A stretch of 64,000 nt of DNA from Ureibacillus sinduriensis BLB-1 = JCM 15800 (GTDB lineage: Bacteria; Bacillota; Bacilli; Bacillales_A; Planococcaceae), in the NCBI RefSeq assembly GCF_000772955.1, contig NZ_JPVO01000049.1, positions 62,001-126,000 of the forward strand, written 5' to 3'. The translations under genes and the position numbers were made by a program. Of the stretch, positions 63,926-64,000 are shown piece by piece. Position 1 is the first letter of the stretch. Every line of letters begins with the position of its first letter. Under the pieces are notes generated by a model, which saw only the letters and a list, made by a program, of their open reading frames with translations, was not told the origin of the DNA and made no database searches.

Positions 63926-64000
63926 ATGGAACAAGTTTTACTTGCAATAAACCCTGTTGCTTTTTCGCTAGGGAACTTGGAAGTACGATGGTATGGAATC
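63926..64000 (+). CDS. lgt: Prolipoprotein diacylglyceryl transferase, partial
   Basis: The first 25 codons are visible before the window ends: MEQVLLAINPVAFSLG then LEVRWYGI, the conserved Lgt N-terminus. GAGAGGGG lies seven bases before ATG 63926. Lgt adds the lipid to lipobox cysteines, such as those of PrsA, Sco, the YtkA-like protein and cytochrome c seen here. Confidence 0.9.
   Translation, partial: MEQVLLAINPVAFSLGNLEVRWYGI

Overview
The window reads as chromosome of an endospore-forming, low-GC Firmicute. From about 2.9 to 46 kb the gene order largely follows the Bacillus subtilis yhe-yha-ecs-hem-yhf block: heterodimeric ABC exporter, YheE, YheB-YheA, HemZ, YhaM, PrsA, Hpr, TrpP, Hit, EcsAB, HmoB, HemEHY, YhfH, LplJ, LcfB. 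The right end carries a yngJ-I-HA-HB-G-F-E-type leucine-degradation operon followed by hprK-lgt. Small spore-type proteins (YjcZ/SscA-like, DUF2642-like) support a spore former. The AT-rich sequence, many TTG/GTG starts with strong GGAGG sites, and departures from B. subtilis order suggest a Planococcaceae/Caryophanaceae member such as a Lysinibacillus or Solibacillus relative. That placement is inference.

Layout. 1-2.4 kb (minus): a CDF cation-efflux gene cut by the window edge and a CNNM/CorC-type transporter with a short overlapping leader ORF. 2.6-6.5 kb: leader peptide, attenuator, second tiny ORF and a BmrC/BmrD-like exporter pair. 6.6-11.6 kb: MFS transporter, YheE, YheB-YheA and HemZ. 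11.7-15.3 kb: two DUF2642-like small proteins divergent from a three-gene glycan operon (GT2, GT4, polysaccharide pyruvyl transferase) with a sigma-K-like promoter. 15.6-21.2 kb: TPR-GGDEF cyclase, YvbH-like PH-domain protein, HAD hydrolase and serA behind a T-box leader with a PurBox-like repeat upstream. 21.4-24 kb: FAD dehydrogenase and an enoyl-CoA hydratase with a FadR-like operator. 24-34 kb: YhaM, Sco, PhnA-like, PrsA, small spore and membrane proteins, Hpr, YhaH, TrpP (with a TRAP-like NAG array), Hit, EcsAB, HmoB. 34.4-38.7 kb: hemEHY, then a His-rich YtkA-like lipoprotein behind a large palindrome. 39-46 kb: YhfH, XRE plus membrane protein, LplJ, and a BceRSAB-type antimicrobial-peptide module. 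46-52 kb: LcfB, S9 peptidase, LuxS, YitT-type membrane protein, lipoprotein cytochrome c. 52.4-62.4 kb: CoA-transferase AB, TetR regulator and the leucine/isovalerate operon. 62.5-64 kb: a cluster of hairpins, hprK and the start of lgt.

How the genes fit together. Haem synthesis (HemZ, HemEHY), haem turnover (HmoB), and Sco/cytochrome c biogenesis serve respiration. The acyl-CoA genes form a route from isovaleryl-CoA to acetoacetate, with the CoA-transferase able to activate acetoacetate. No clear prophage, CRISPR array, insertion sequence or rRNA/tRNA was seen. The most interesting content is regulatory: several leader peptides, attenuators and operators that can be read directly from the DNA.
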